From a virus, in the IMG/VR virus record IMGVR_UViG_3300046488_000037, positions 1 to 23,970 of that record: a stretch of 23,970 bases of DNA; one strand, 5' to 3'. The notes below the pieces were generated by a model that worked only from the letters and a program-made list of their open reading frames with translations, was not told the origin of the DNA and ran no database searches. Both the position numbers and the translations under genes were made by a program. Positions 15,476-20,793 of this stretch are shown in pieces; the first letter of the stretch is position 1; every line of letters starts with the position of its first letter.

Positions 15476-15658
15476 CTAGTCCTTCTTTCCATTCTCGGCG
15501 GCCCTGTTACGCTTACGAGCCCGACGGCCTAAGTGCGCTGTATACCGCCCGCTTGTGGCCGCTAGTCCGGCCTGCCTGCGTTTTGAGTGTACCACAAGAT
15601 CCCATGTCCTGCAACACTGGCACCATTTAAGTTTATCAATCAGCTCTTTAACAGTCAC
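15476..15658 (-). CDS. Small basic Cys-containing protein, unknown function
   Basis: 60 residues from GTG 15658, chosen because GGGAG lies 5 nt upstream; an upstream GTG at 15670 would overlap the preceding stop codon and would put that sequence inside the gene. The protein has VTVKELIDKLKWCQCCRTWD near the start (C-x-C-C) and a very basic C-terminal half with many Arg and Lys residues, so nucleic-acid binding is possible. No family recognised. Confidence 0.5.
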   Translation of the reverse strand: MTVKELIDKLKWCQCCRTWDLVVHSKRRQAGLAATSGRYTAHLGRRARKRNRAAENGKKD

Positions 15659-15669
15659 GTGATCTCCCA

Positions 15670-15849
15670 CTATCTCTTATGAGGACTAACCATATCATGA
15701 GGACAAGTTGATCCGCACCAGTGGCACGATTCATGAGTCCATCTTTTACAATCTAAATCTTTTCCTTCGCAAATATAACATGGAGGAACTTCCGCGAACT
15801 CTAGTGCCCGTTCAAAAAACTTCAAGAAACGCACAAACACTTCAGCCAT
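15670..15849 (-). CDS. 59-residue Cys-rich protein, likely zinc-binding
   Basis: Begins MAEVFVRFLKFFERALEFAE, an amphipathic helix, then PPCYICEGKDLDCKRWTHES and CHWCGSTCPHD. Six cysteines in C-x2-C ... C ... C-x2-C-x3-C order, with His beside them, can hold one or two zinc ions. The ATG follows directly after the TGA of the upstream small gene, and the TAG abuts the next gene. Compact coupling supports it. Function unknown. Confidence 0.6.
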   Translation of the reverse strand: MAEVFVRFLKFFERALEFAEVPPCYICEGKDLDCKRWTHESCHWCGSTCPHDMVSPHKR

Positions 15850-15975
15850 TCACCGCCGCCGCTTTGGCCTTACGCCGGGCCTGTGTCCGTAGTCTGCCAT
15901 GAAACGCATATGGTGGATGCTCGTCGTATCATCCGAATGACAGGGACGGACATGCCAAGCAGTAGGCTTACTCAT
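15850..15975 (-). CDS. 41-residue protein, unknown function
   Basis: Reads MSKPTAWHVRPCHSDDTTSI, then HHMRFMADYGHRPG and ends in a basic cluster (RPKRRR). Its TGA is followed immediately by the ATG of the next gene. No Shine-Dalgarno sequence is obvious. The call rests on gene-chain packing, so it is tentative. Confidence 0.42.
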   Translation of the reverse strand: MSKPTAWHVRPCHSDDTTSIHHMRFMADYGHRPGVRPKRRR

Positions 15976-16007
15976 GGTTCGGCAAGGCCGTAGAGCTGTA
16001 GGAGTAA

Positions 16008-16394
16008 TTAACGTGCGGAGTCATTGGCAGGGAATCGCCATTTAGCAAGTCGAGCCACGGCTTGAGCCTTTTGCTCAGGAGTCATAGACCGTTTACGTCG
16101 AGGAACTAGCCAATGGACGGCCTTATCATGGTGCGGTTCGGATACAAGTATCTTTTGTGTTTCATCTCCACCGCGAACATGAGAGTACGAGAAAGGCTTA
16201 GTACGTTCCAATTTTGGGAATACGCTATTCCTGATTTCCAAGGCAAGCGTAGATGGATTCTGAATATAGCACCAGCCGCGCCGTCCCCATAGTTCCCAAT
16301 ACCAATGCTTATCGGCTACGGGCTTTTCAAATTGCCATGACGGATCAAGCGCAACTTTGTACCGCTTGCCATACTGAGCCATTAAATCAATCAC
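16008..16394 (-). CDS. Phage protein of unknown function
   Basis: 128 residues. The start, QYGKRYKVALDPSWQFEKPV then WYWELWGRRGWCYIQN, resembles a small phage family with the pattern 'YG-x-R-[YW]-x-[VL]-x-L-D-x-S-W ... W-x-W-E-[IL]'. The C-terminal third is basic with a helix (SMTPEQKAQAVARLAKWRF). The GTG start overlaps the preceding stop codon (GTGA). Second gene of the minus operon that begins at 16570. No function can be assigned. Confidence 0.65.
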   Translation of the reverse strand: MIDLMAQYGKRYKVALDPSWQFEKPVADKHWYWELWGRRGWCYIQNPSTLALEIRNSVFPKLERTKPFSYSHVRGGDETQKILVSEPHHDKAVHWLVPRRKRSMTPEQKAQAVARLAKWRFPANDSAR

Positions 16395-16570
16395 GTTGTT
16401 TTTTCTCCGACGGGCGACGCGCTAGGATTCGATTTAACAGACTTTCCTAGAAGAATGAAACGTAAATACTCAGAGACACGTAGCCCACGGCTAGACGCTA
16501 GGCTCTTGATAGATTCGTTTTCCTTCGGAGATACTCGGATATTCAATTGGACGTTGCGTAGTCTTTCCAT
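16391..16570 (-). CDS. Ribbon-helix-helix DNA-binding protein
   Basis: 59 residues from ATG 16570. NVQLNIRVSPKENESIKSLA gives the N-terminal beta strand (alternating residues Q-N-R) and first helix. SRGLRVSEYLRFILLG gives the turn and second helix ending with the typical 'S-E-Y-[LI]-R-x-x-[IL]'. This is the Arc/CopG fold, which binds DNA as a dimer with the strand in the major groove. A longer frame from 16600 would start inside the promoter and is rejected. The predicted transcript starts at or next to the ATG, so the mRNA is probably leaderless. It is divergent from an HNH gene and is a good candidate to repress the shared promoter region. Confidence 0.75.
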   Translation of the reverse strand: MERLRNVQLNIRVSPKENESIKSLASSRGLRVSEYLRFILLGKSVKSNPSASPVGEKTT

Positions 16571-16605
16571 ATTCAATGTATAGCATACGTCTACAATCAT
16601 GTCAA
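16571..16605 (-). promoter_or_regulatory. Sigma70-type promoter for the minus-strand small-gene operon
   Basis: TTGACA (16605-16600), a 17-nt spacer, then TATACA (16582-16577). Only 6 nt separate the -10 box from the ATG at 16570, so the expected RNA start falls on the start codon and there is no room for a ribosome binding site. Its -10 box lies inside the sequence GCTATAC, which recurs at two neighbouring promoters. Confidence 0.75.
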
Positions 16606-16610
16606 GCCCA

Positions 16611-16645
16611 TTGACAATACTGTAGCCATTCGCTATACTTCCTAT
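16611..16645 (+). promoter_or_regulatory. Sigma70-type promoter for the HNH gene, back to back with the minus promoter
   Basis: TTGACA (16611-16616), a 17-nt spacer, TATACT (16634-16639), then 6 nt to the ATG at 16646. The design is the same as that of the divergent minus promoter; the two -35 boxes are 5 nt apart. GCTATAC (16632-16638) covers the -10 box. A leaderless transcript is expected. Confidence 0.75.
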
Positions 16646-17074
16646 ATGTTCAAACTAATCCCCGAATTACAGGCACGAGTAGACGAAGCACTCAGAAAGA
16701 AATATCACCTGCCAATACGCAAAAAGAGAATACCGTCAGTAAATAAGTTCATCAGAAAGTATTCAAAACGGATTACAAATAAAACTCCTGTTCCCTCTGC
16801 ATCAGGAACACTCGAATATAAAACATGGACGAATATGAAGCTACGTTGCTATGACTCAAGAGCAGGTGGATATGAATACTACGGCGGCAAAGGAATAAAG
16901 GTCTGTAACCGATGGCTTAAAAACTTCCAAGCCTTTGTAAACGATATGGGGCCTAGACCTTCTATCGACTACAGCATAGACCGTATCGACTCAGATAAAG
17001 ATTATGAACCGTCGAATTGCCGATGGTTGCTCAAGAGCCTCAATAGCGGTCGACACAAAAGAAAAGGTCTTTAG
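16646..17074 (+). CDS. HNH-type (His-Me finger) endonuclease, probably a homing enzyme
   Basis: 142 residues. A basic N-terminal 50 residues precede YKTWTNMKLRCYDSRAGGYE and YYGGKGIKVCNRWLKNFQAF, then DYSIDRIDSDKDYEPSNCRW. The last block is the signature of a phage HNH group ('D-R-I-D-[NS]-D-x-x-Y-x-P-x-N-C-R-W'), and the W-x-x-M-x-x-R-C and Y-G-x-[KR]-G-I blocks before it belong to the same family. Such enzymes are usually free-standing mobile endonucleases. No Shine-Dalgarno sequence precedes the ATG, which sits 6 nt after a -10 box. Its reading direction is opposite to the genes on its left, and it appears to be an insertion between them and the next plus-strand genes. Confidence 0.83.
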   Translation: MFKLIPELQARVDEALRKKYHLPIRKKRIPSVNKFIRKYSKRITNKTPVPSASGTLEYKTWTNMKLRCYDSRAGGYEYYGGKGIKVCNRWLKNFQAFVNDMGPRPSIDYSIDRIDSDKDYEPSNCRWLLKSLNSGRHKRKGL

Positions 17075-17079
17075 ACCCA

Positions 17080-17114
17080 TTGACTAGTGTATAGCCTTAT
17101 GCTATACTATTCCC
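17080..17114 (+). promoter_or_regulatory. Sigma70-type promoter with palindromic operator candidate
   Basis: TTGACT (17080-17085), a 17-nt spacer, TATACT (17103-17108), then 6 nt to an ATG at 17115. The perfect inverted repeat GTATAGC-CTTAT-GCTATAC (17089-17107) overlaps the -10 box. A second palindrome, GGTCTTTAGACC (17066-17077), lies just before the -35 box and spans the HNH stop codon. The transcript serves the genes at 17184 and 17360. Confidence 0.7.
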
Positions 17115-17183
17115 ATGAGAGTAAGACACGCCACGCCACCGCCGACAAAATCAAAGGGGGGAACAACCCCACAGGAGGATACG

Positions 17184-17360
17184 ATGGAAATTAAGATAGT
17201 CGAAAAGAAAAACCATTTAGCCGTTCATGGATTATTCGATAGCTATGAACGTGCCGAATGGTTTCTTCACCACGTTGTTCCTGAGTATGTCGCCAAAGGT
17301 TATTACATGGATAAAACATTAAAAGCCGATGACTTCACAATCGAGGGGGATGGATTCTAA
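17184..17360 (+). CDS. 58-residue protein, unknown function
   Basis: Start chosen at ATG 17184 because AGGAGG lies 6 nt upstream; a longer frame begins at ATG 17115, which has promoter spacing suited to a leaderless start but adds only a Pro/Lys/Thr-rich tail. The protein reads MEIKIVEKKNHLAVHGLFDS, then YERAEWFLHHVVPEYVAKGY: a beta strand pair, then a helix. This resembles small phage proteins that start with a sheet followed by 'A-E-x-F-L'. A GGGG-AACAA-CCCC hairpin lies just before the ribosome binding site. The TAA overlaps the next ATG (TAATG). Confidence 0.62.
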   Translation: MEIKIVEKKNHLAVHGLFDSYERAEWFLHHVVPEYVAKGYYMDKTLKADDFTIEGDGF

Positions 17361-17662
17361 TGAAAAAACAACCGACGCACACGCCGACGCTAGGCGAATC
17401 ACTAGACCATTACGGCGAAGCCTATTGCGCCGAGGCCATTCACGCCTATGTCACGACACACGCCGCCCTCCAGGCGGAGAACGCGGAACTGAAAAAGATA
17501 AATGAGGAATTGCTAGATGGGATGAGAGCTATTCTTGAACTGGATTTATCATCGGCTCATGACATGAAGCGGATCAAGTATACCGATGATGAAGTTGTCG
17601 GCTACTGTGAAGCACAAGTTATCGCCAAGCAAGCCCTCACCCGCCCCTCGGAGGTTAAATAA
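17360..17662 (+). CDS. 100-residue protein with coiled-coil centre, unknown function
   Basis: Starts at the A of the preceding TAA (TAATG), so it is translationally coupled. SLDHYGEAYCAEAIHAYVTT is followed by HAALQAENAELKKINEELLD, a clear heptad-type coiled coil at residues about 34-55, then an acidic end. Small coiled-coil proteins of this sort are common among early phage genes; no function is known. Confidence 0.6.
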   Translation: MKKQPTHTPTLGESLDHYGEAYCAEAIHAYVTTHAALQAENAELKKINEELLDGMRAILELDLSSAHDMKRIKYTDDEVVGYCEAQVIAKQALTRPSEVK

Positions 17663-17663
17663 C

Positions 17664-17702
17664 ATGAAAACATTCAGCGTGAAGACTCGCGGGGGGGAGT
17701 AG
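17664..17702 (+). pseudogene. Twelve-codon frame with a good ribosome binding site, possible gene remnant
   Basis: ATG 17664 has GGAGG 9 nt upstream and opens a frame (MKTFSVKTRGGE) that stops at 17702. It overlaps the end of the oppositely directed gene at 17674 by 29 nt. A real start followed by immediate truncation at the meeting point of two operons suggests the 5' end of a gene cut off by recombination. A functional micropeptide cannot be excluded. Confidence 0.35.
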
Positions 17703-18051
17703 AACGGGCGAGGGAGACAAGCTCACGTAGATAATGCTCAAAGATATTCTCAGGTTCTTCTGCCACATTCTTATAGTTCCATAAAATATCTTTTATGCAT
17801 CCCTCCACCGGATTATCGCAATCCTCACATTTTGAATCGTAAGTTATTTTGCTATTGCACTTCGGACACCATCCCGTACAGTTGGCGACAAACGGATTCC
17901 CCGCCTCGGCCTGGGGCTTGCCCTTTTGACAGATATGGACGGCTTCAAAGTATCCATTGTCACAACACTTTGTTAGCGTTGACTTGCACTCCCGCCCCGG
18001 CTGGAACACGGTCTTTTCCAAGGCTTCTACTCTACTGAGCAGGTCGGTCAT
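17674..18051 (-). CDS. Zinc-ribbon-like protein, unknown function
   Basis: 125 residues. A short coiled-coil start (MTDLLSRVEALEKTVF) is followed by cysteines in C-x6-C-C, then NCTGWCPKCNSKITYDSKCE and DCDNPVEGC. The W-C-P-K-C ... C-E-D-C arrangement is a zinc ribbon. The C-terminus is helical (ENIFEHYLRELVSLARS). The ATG overlaps the upstream stop codon (ATGA). Last gene of a three-gene minus operon that runs head-on into the plus operon. Confidence 0.65.
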   Translation of the reverse strand: MTDLLSRVEALEKTVFQPGRECKSTLTKCCDNGYFEAVHICQKGKPQAEAGNPFVANCTGWCPKCNSKITYDSKCEDCDNPVEGCIKDILWNYKNVAEEPENIFEHYLRELVSLARSTPPRESSR

Positions 18052-18356
18052 GGCGTCACCTTCTCGTATGTGGCCTCGAAGATATCGGGCTTGCAGGGGT
18101 AAAGTTCCCCTTTTACTCCGCGAATAATATAGTCACCCTCGGTGCCAATCATCAATCCTTCCAGCGTTGGGATGAGAAGTCCCATTTTGTCGGAAGTTTC
18201 ATGTCCTTCTCTTGGTTTCCCATCTGGTCCAACATAACAACCAGACGGTTTCCCGTCTTTCAGGAAACCAACTCCAGCGAATTGACACATTTCTTCCCAC
18301 GTATCCCACCCAAGTTTTACCGCTTCAATAACAACTGGTTTCTTCCTGAATTTCAT
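18048..18356 (-). CDS. Conserved phage protein ('RKKPVVIEA ... YPCKPDIFEATYE' family)
   Basis: 102 residues with both hallmarks of a widespread phage family: the N-terminus MKFRKKPVVIEAVKLGWDTW and the C-terminal GDYIIRGVKGELYPCKPDIF followed by EATYE. Members are about 90-130 residues, so the gene is complete. The function of the family is not known to me. It overlaps both neighbours by ATGA. Confidence 0.78.
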   Translation of the reverse strand: MKFRKKPVVIEAVKLGWDTWEEMCQFAGVGFLKDGKPSGCYVGPDGKPREGHETSDKMGLLIPTLEGLMIGTEGDYIIRGVKGELYPCKPDIFEATYEKVTP

Positions 18357-18535
18357 GTCGTCACCTCACCCGAGTTCGATTCAATCCACTCCCCGCGCAA
18401 GGCTTCCCGTAGCGGGTATACCCTGATCGGAGGTTGCTTGCGTAAACATTCCGTACACCATGGTTGCCACCCCTTCGCTGGCCTGGGTTTAACATGCTTC
18501 CGATGCCCACAACTTAGTTCCGCGTTTCTTTCCAT
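18353..18535 (-). CDS. Small zinc-binding-like protein, unknown function
   Basis: 60 residues. ELSCGHRKHVKPRPAKGWQP then WCTECLRKQPP: C-x-H, then C-x2-C about 19 residues later, a short zinc knuckle. AGGGGGG is upstream of the ATG. First gene of the operon running to 17674; the AT-rich region lies directly upstream. Confidence 0.62.
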   Translation of the reverse strand: MERNAELSCGHRKHVKPRPAKGWQPWCTECLRKQPPIRVYPLREALRGEWIESNSGEVTT

Positions 18536-18563
18536 TACACCCCCCTGAAGTTAGGCATGGTTT

Positions 18564-18700
18564 GGTAGATAGGTAGATAGATACATTCAAGTCTAATAGT
18601 ATTAAACAAATCAATATAACCCATTTATTCTCTTATACGCATATATAATAATAATAATAATATAATCTATATATCTATCTATGATTTACCGTCATAAAAG
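18564..18700. other. AT-rich, repeat-bearing, gene-free region; replication origin candidate
   Basis: No gene is seen between 18536 and 18724. The stretch is strongly AT-rich. It holds TAGATAGATA (18574-18583) and its exact inverted copy TATCTATCTA (18672-18681), an ATA-triplet run (about 18645-18664), and long unmelted-DNA-poor sequence between them. It lies between two minus-strand operons, directly after the DUF3987-like replication ATPase. This fits an origin or a regulatory region. No DnaA box or iteron family is obvious, so the call is tentative. Confidence 0.35.
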
Positions 18701-18728
18701 ATAGGTTACAAATGGCATAGTAACCTAT
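18701..18728 (-). terminator. Inverted repeat at the end of the ATPase gene, probable terminator
   Basis: Minus strand: ATAGGTTAC, a 10-nt loop, then GTAACCTAT (perfect 9-bp arms), followed by CTTTTATG. The left arm includes the TAG stop codon of the ATPase gene. The stem has only four G-C pairs and the T-run is short, so termination may be weak; a protein-binding palindrome next to the possible origin is an alternative. Confidence 0.45.
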
Positions 18729-19909
18729 TCGTTACCTTTCGAGATAAGTTCCATAACGCTTCCATCTATCTTTCCTACCCACTCCAGCATCCAGATGGGA
18801 TGAGTTGTGGCCTTTTCCTTTCGCATTAAAATCAGGTCATCAGCCTCTAATCCTTTGAGGTGTCTGGTAAGATTTTCGCCATGGATTCGGATATCATCAG
18901 CCAATGACTCACGGCGGCATATACCGCGCTTCTGGATATAGGAAATGATCTTACGGCGTTCAATGTCCCACTTGTTATCAGTCATGTCCTGCACTAGACC
19001 TGGGAGCATATCTTCCACATATCGCAAACAAAGTGACGCTTCACGAAACGCATCTAGGGTAATTTCCTGCTCCCCTCGATCAACCGCGAACAGGATACAG
19101 AGCTTATGGATGGCTTCGTTTTTGAAGTGTTCAAAGAACGGACCTAAAAGCGGTAATGCCTTGTTTTCGCGCTCTGTGGTATCGACATACCACTTCGCTA
19201 GCTTCGCTTTTGCTTCAGGGGTATAGTGGAACACCTGCTCGATCTTCTTATACTCCCAAAGCATCTCAGAAAGAGCTTTGAACTTATCGCTGTTATGCGG
19301 CGGCGGTAACGCCATCGGAGCGTTTCCATTACCAACAAACGGAACCATCAGGAACCGCGCCAAAAACCCCGACATGGCTGATTGCTCCGCATCTTGTAGG
19401 GATTGCCGCAACCATTCCGGCGTGGTAGCCATCCCCATTGGAAGGTACGCATTTTTGACGGAGAGAACACCGTGTTTTATGGTACTGCGGGAATAGCATG
19501 GCTTACGGTAGAGGATTGTAAACAGCGATTTCAAAGACTCGTTATACTTCTTCCCCAACATATCAAAGAACGATTTAGCCTCATCGAAAATGAACAGGCG
19601 TATTGGACTTTTTGATAAGGACTGGAGAATCGCTTCGGATGTGAATTCAGCAGGGGCAGATCGTTCCGGATCAACTTGTTCAATCAGGTCTTCAACAATC
19701 GAAATGGCTGTGCTTTTATGGGACGACGACTTTCCAATAAGAACGACCCAGATATGCGGCGATATGTTCCATGATCCGGCTTCGACATAAACACACCGAG
19801 ACAGCGAAGCGGATATGGCTAGAAGGGCTCCCCATAATAGGAATGGGTCTGGGCAATCCGTGAACTCGTTGGCATACTCTAAGTACTTCTCTGTAAATCG
19901 CTCAGTCAT
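18725..19909 (-). CDS. DUF3987-like ATPase (phage replication helicase/primase-associated)
   Basis: 394 residues. ISPHIWVVLIGKSSSHKSTA holds Walker A (G-K-S-S-S-H-K-S-T, residues about 55-63), and PIRLFIFDEAKSFFDML gives Walker B with DEA. Further features typical of DUF3987 proteins are the N-terminal FLLWGALLAISASLSRCVYV, MGMATTPEWLRQSL and SGFLARFLMVPF (sensor and arginine-finger region). A winged-helix-like C-terminus follows (CRRESLADDIRIHGENLTRH). These proteins are related to the helicase parts of phage primase-helicases and are usually encoded in replication modules. It overlaps the preceding gene by 8 nt. No primase domain is present in this protein. Confidence 0.78.
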   Translation of the reverse strand: MTERFTEKYLEYANEFTDCPDPFLLWGALLAISASLSRCVYVEAGSWNISPHIWVVLIGKSSSHKSTAISIVEDLIEQVDPERSAPAEFTSEAILQSLSKSPIRLFIFDEAKSFFDMLGKKYNESLKSLFTILYRKPCYSRSTIKHGVLSVKNAYLPMGMATTPEWLRQSLQDAEQSAMSGFLARFLMVPFVGNGNAPMALPPPHNSDKFKALSEMLWEYKKIEQVFHYTPEAKAKLAKWYVDTTERENKALPLLGPFFEHFKNEAIHKLCILFAVDRGEQEITLDAFREASLCLRYVEDMLPGLVQDMTDNKWDIERRKIISYIQKRGICRRESLADDIRIHGENLTRHLKGLEADDLILMRKEKATTHPIWMLEWVGKIDGSVMELISKGNE

Positions 19910-20456
19910 TGGCGCAGGCCAAGAGCCGCGCTTTCAATTGAAACGCGATCATGTTGTGCATGGCCTGCGAACCGTCGTAAGGTTGCCGCCCTTCCTGCCA
20001 CCGCTTAATCTCGGATCGAAACGTCTGCCATGCCTCTCCTAGTTCTTTCCATAGCTGGGGGTGATACCGCTTAAACATTTTCCGATCTGACTTAGGGATT
20101 GCAAGGTGATAGCGTTCAATAGCGAACCGCGTCCAGATGATCTGCTCTGAACGGCGGTCTAAAACAATTCCATGTGTATTGCGCTGTGCTTTCTCCTCAG
20201 CGATTTCAAGGTTTTCTCGTGAATCTTCTAGTTTCGATTGGCAGGCGATAATCTTCGGGATCATGTCATCCAAGAAACGGCCTAACGCAATCTCGGCTCG
20301 ACGGTAAACCAACGTATCCGCCGCCATTTTGTCAGGAGACGATTCAAACTCTTGACGGCATTTGTTGCGGTTGGATTGCAGGGCCAGAAACTCGCGGCCT
20401 AGCGCGGACTTCATCGGGCAGATGTGCTCGAACTGTTTTTCTTGTGGTTCAGTCAT
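19902..20456 (-). CDS. Helical protein upstream of the replication ATPase, unknown function
   Basis: 184 residues, nearly all helical, with Arg, Lys, Glu and Gln throughout. MKSALGREFLALQSNRNKCR and SKLEDSRENLEIAEEKAQRN suggest a coiled coil in the middle. GGAGGGG stands 2-3 nt before the ATG. First gene after the pseudoknot leader and its promoter, so its expression is the most likely target of that leader. It overlaps the ATPase gene by 8 nt. It may be an ATPase partner such as a loader; this is only a positional guess. Confidence 0.65.
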   Translation of the reverse strand: MTEPQEKQFEHICPMKSALGREFLALQSNRNKCRQEFESSPDKMAADTLVYRRAEIALGRFLDDMIPKIIACQSKLEDSRENLEIAEEKAQRNTHGIVLDRRSEQIIWTRFAIERYHLAIPKSDRKMFKRYHPQLWKELGEAWQTFRSEIKRWQEGRQPYDGSQAMHNMIAFQLKARLLACAND

Positions 20457-20476
20457 ATCCCCTCCACGAAATAGAA

Positions 20477-20552
20477 CCCCGGAGCGTAGCTGTACCCTTG
20501 CGAGGTTGGACTACAACTCCGGGGAAATTGGATTCTAGATTGCAAGGGTACA
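20477..20552 (-). ncRNA. Structured leader: H-type pseudoknot upstream of the replication genes
   Basis: Two perfect inverted repeats interleave. On the minus strand: UGUACCCUUGC (20552-20542), CCCCGGAG (20524-20517), GCAAGGGUACA (20501-20491), CUCCGGGG (20484-20477). The first pairs with the third (11 bp) and the second with the fourth (8 bp), the topology of an H-type pseudoknot. The promoter at 20587-20559 predicts an RNA start at about 20552, the first base of the first stem. The fold ends 20 nt before the GGAGGGG-ATG of the gene at 20456. This suggests a regulatory leader. No known riboswitch or ribozyme consensus was recognised. Confidence 0.55.
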
Positions 20553-20558
20553 TAAGAG

Positions 20559-20587
20559 ATTGTTGATTACTTATGCACCGTTGTCAA
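20559..20587 (-). promoter_or_regulatory. Probable promoter of the replication operon
   Basis: TTGACA (20587-20582), a 17-nt spacer, AACAAT (20564-20559). The -10 box matches consensus at four of six positions. The expected start, 7 nt further on, coincides with the 5' end of the pseudoknot. A 24-bp repeat copy ends 5 nt upstream of the -35 box. Confidence 0.5.
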
Positions 20588-20591
20588 TGCC

Positions 20592-20615
20592 CGCCGTCAT
20601 ACTCGGGCAGGGGGT
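20592..20615 (-). repeat. Boundary repeat A, copy 1 (24 bp)
   Basis: Minus strand ACCCCCTGCCCGAGTATGAC plus GGCG, identical to 20770-20793 and 21588-21611. Here it encodes the last residues and the TGA of the gene at 20597-20770 and lies just upstream of the replication promoter. Confidence 0.85.
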
Positions 20616-20770
20616 AGGCGTTTCCATCCAGAAGTTAGATAGACTTCGCTTACTGTCGAGAGTTTTCCGTTAGGCCCCACGATCACGTACTGATGATGCG
20701 GCAGGGCGCGAACGACGGTGACGACGTTGCCGCCGGGGCCTTCCAGCCGTTCGCCTTTAAGGAGTCTCAC
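20597..20770 (-). CDS. 57-residue protein with GTG start, unknown function
   Basis: Start taken at GTG 20770, which closes a boundary repeat (20770-20793); a longer frame from 20809 would overlap the upstream gene and only add repeat-encoded residues. The protein, VRLLKGERLEGPGGNVVTVV then ALPHHQYVIVGPNGKLSTVS, is beta-rich and looks like a small SH3-like or OB-like barrel. Its last residues (LPPARV) are encoded by another copy of the same repeat (20592-20615). Function unknown. Confidence 0.55.
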   Translation of the reverse strand: MRLLKGERLEGPGGNVVTVVRALPHHQYVIVGPNGKLSTVSEVYLTSGWKRLPPARV

Positions 20771-20793
20771 GCCGTCATACTCGGGCAGGGGGT
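20770..20793 (-). repeat. Boundary repeat A, copy 2 (24 bp)
   Basis: Identical to copies 1 and 3. It begins with the last base of the TGA of the cytosine methyltransferase-like gene and its final bases are shared with the GTG of the next gene, so it fills the whole junction. Confidence 0.85.

Noticed and set aside
17115-17360. Longer start (ATG 17115) for the 58-residue protein
   Set aside because: The first 23 codons encode a Pro/Lys/Thr tail, and AGGAGG stands just before ATG 17184; the longer form remains possible only if a leaderless start is used.
20477-20524. tRNA-like element
   Set aside because: An 8-bp CCCCGGAG/CTCCGGGG stem closes only 48 nt, with no anticodon arm and no standard T-loop; the interleaved second helix fits a pseudoknot better.
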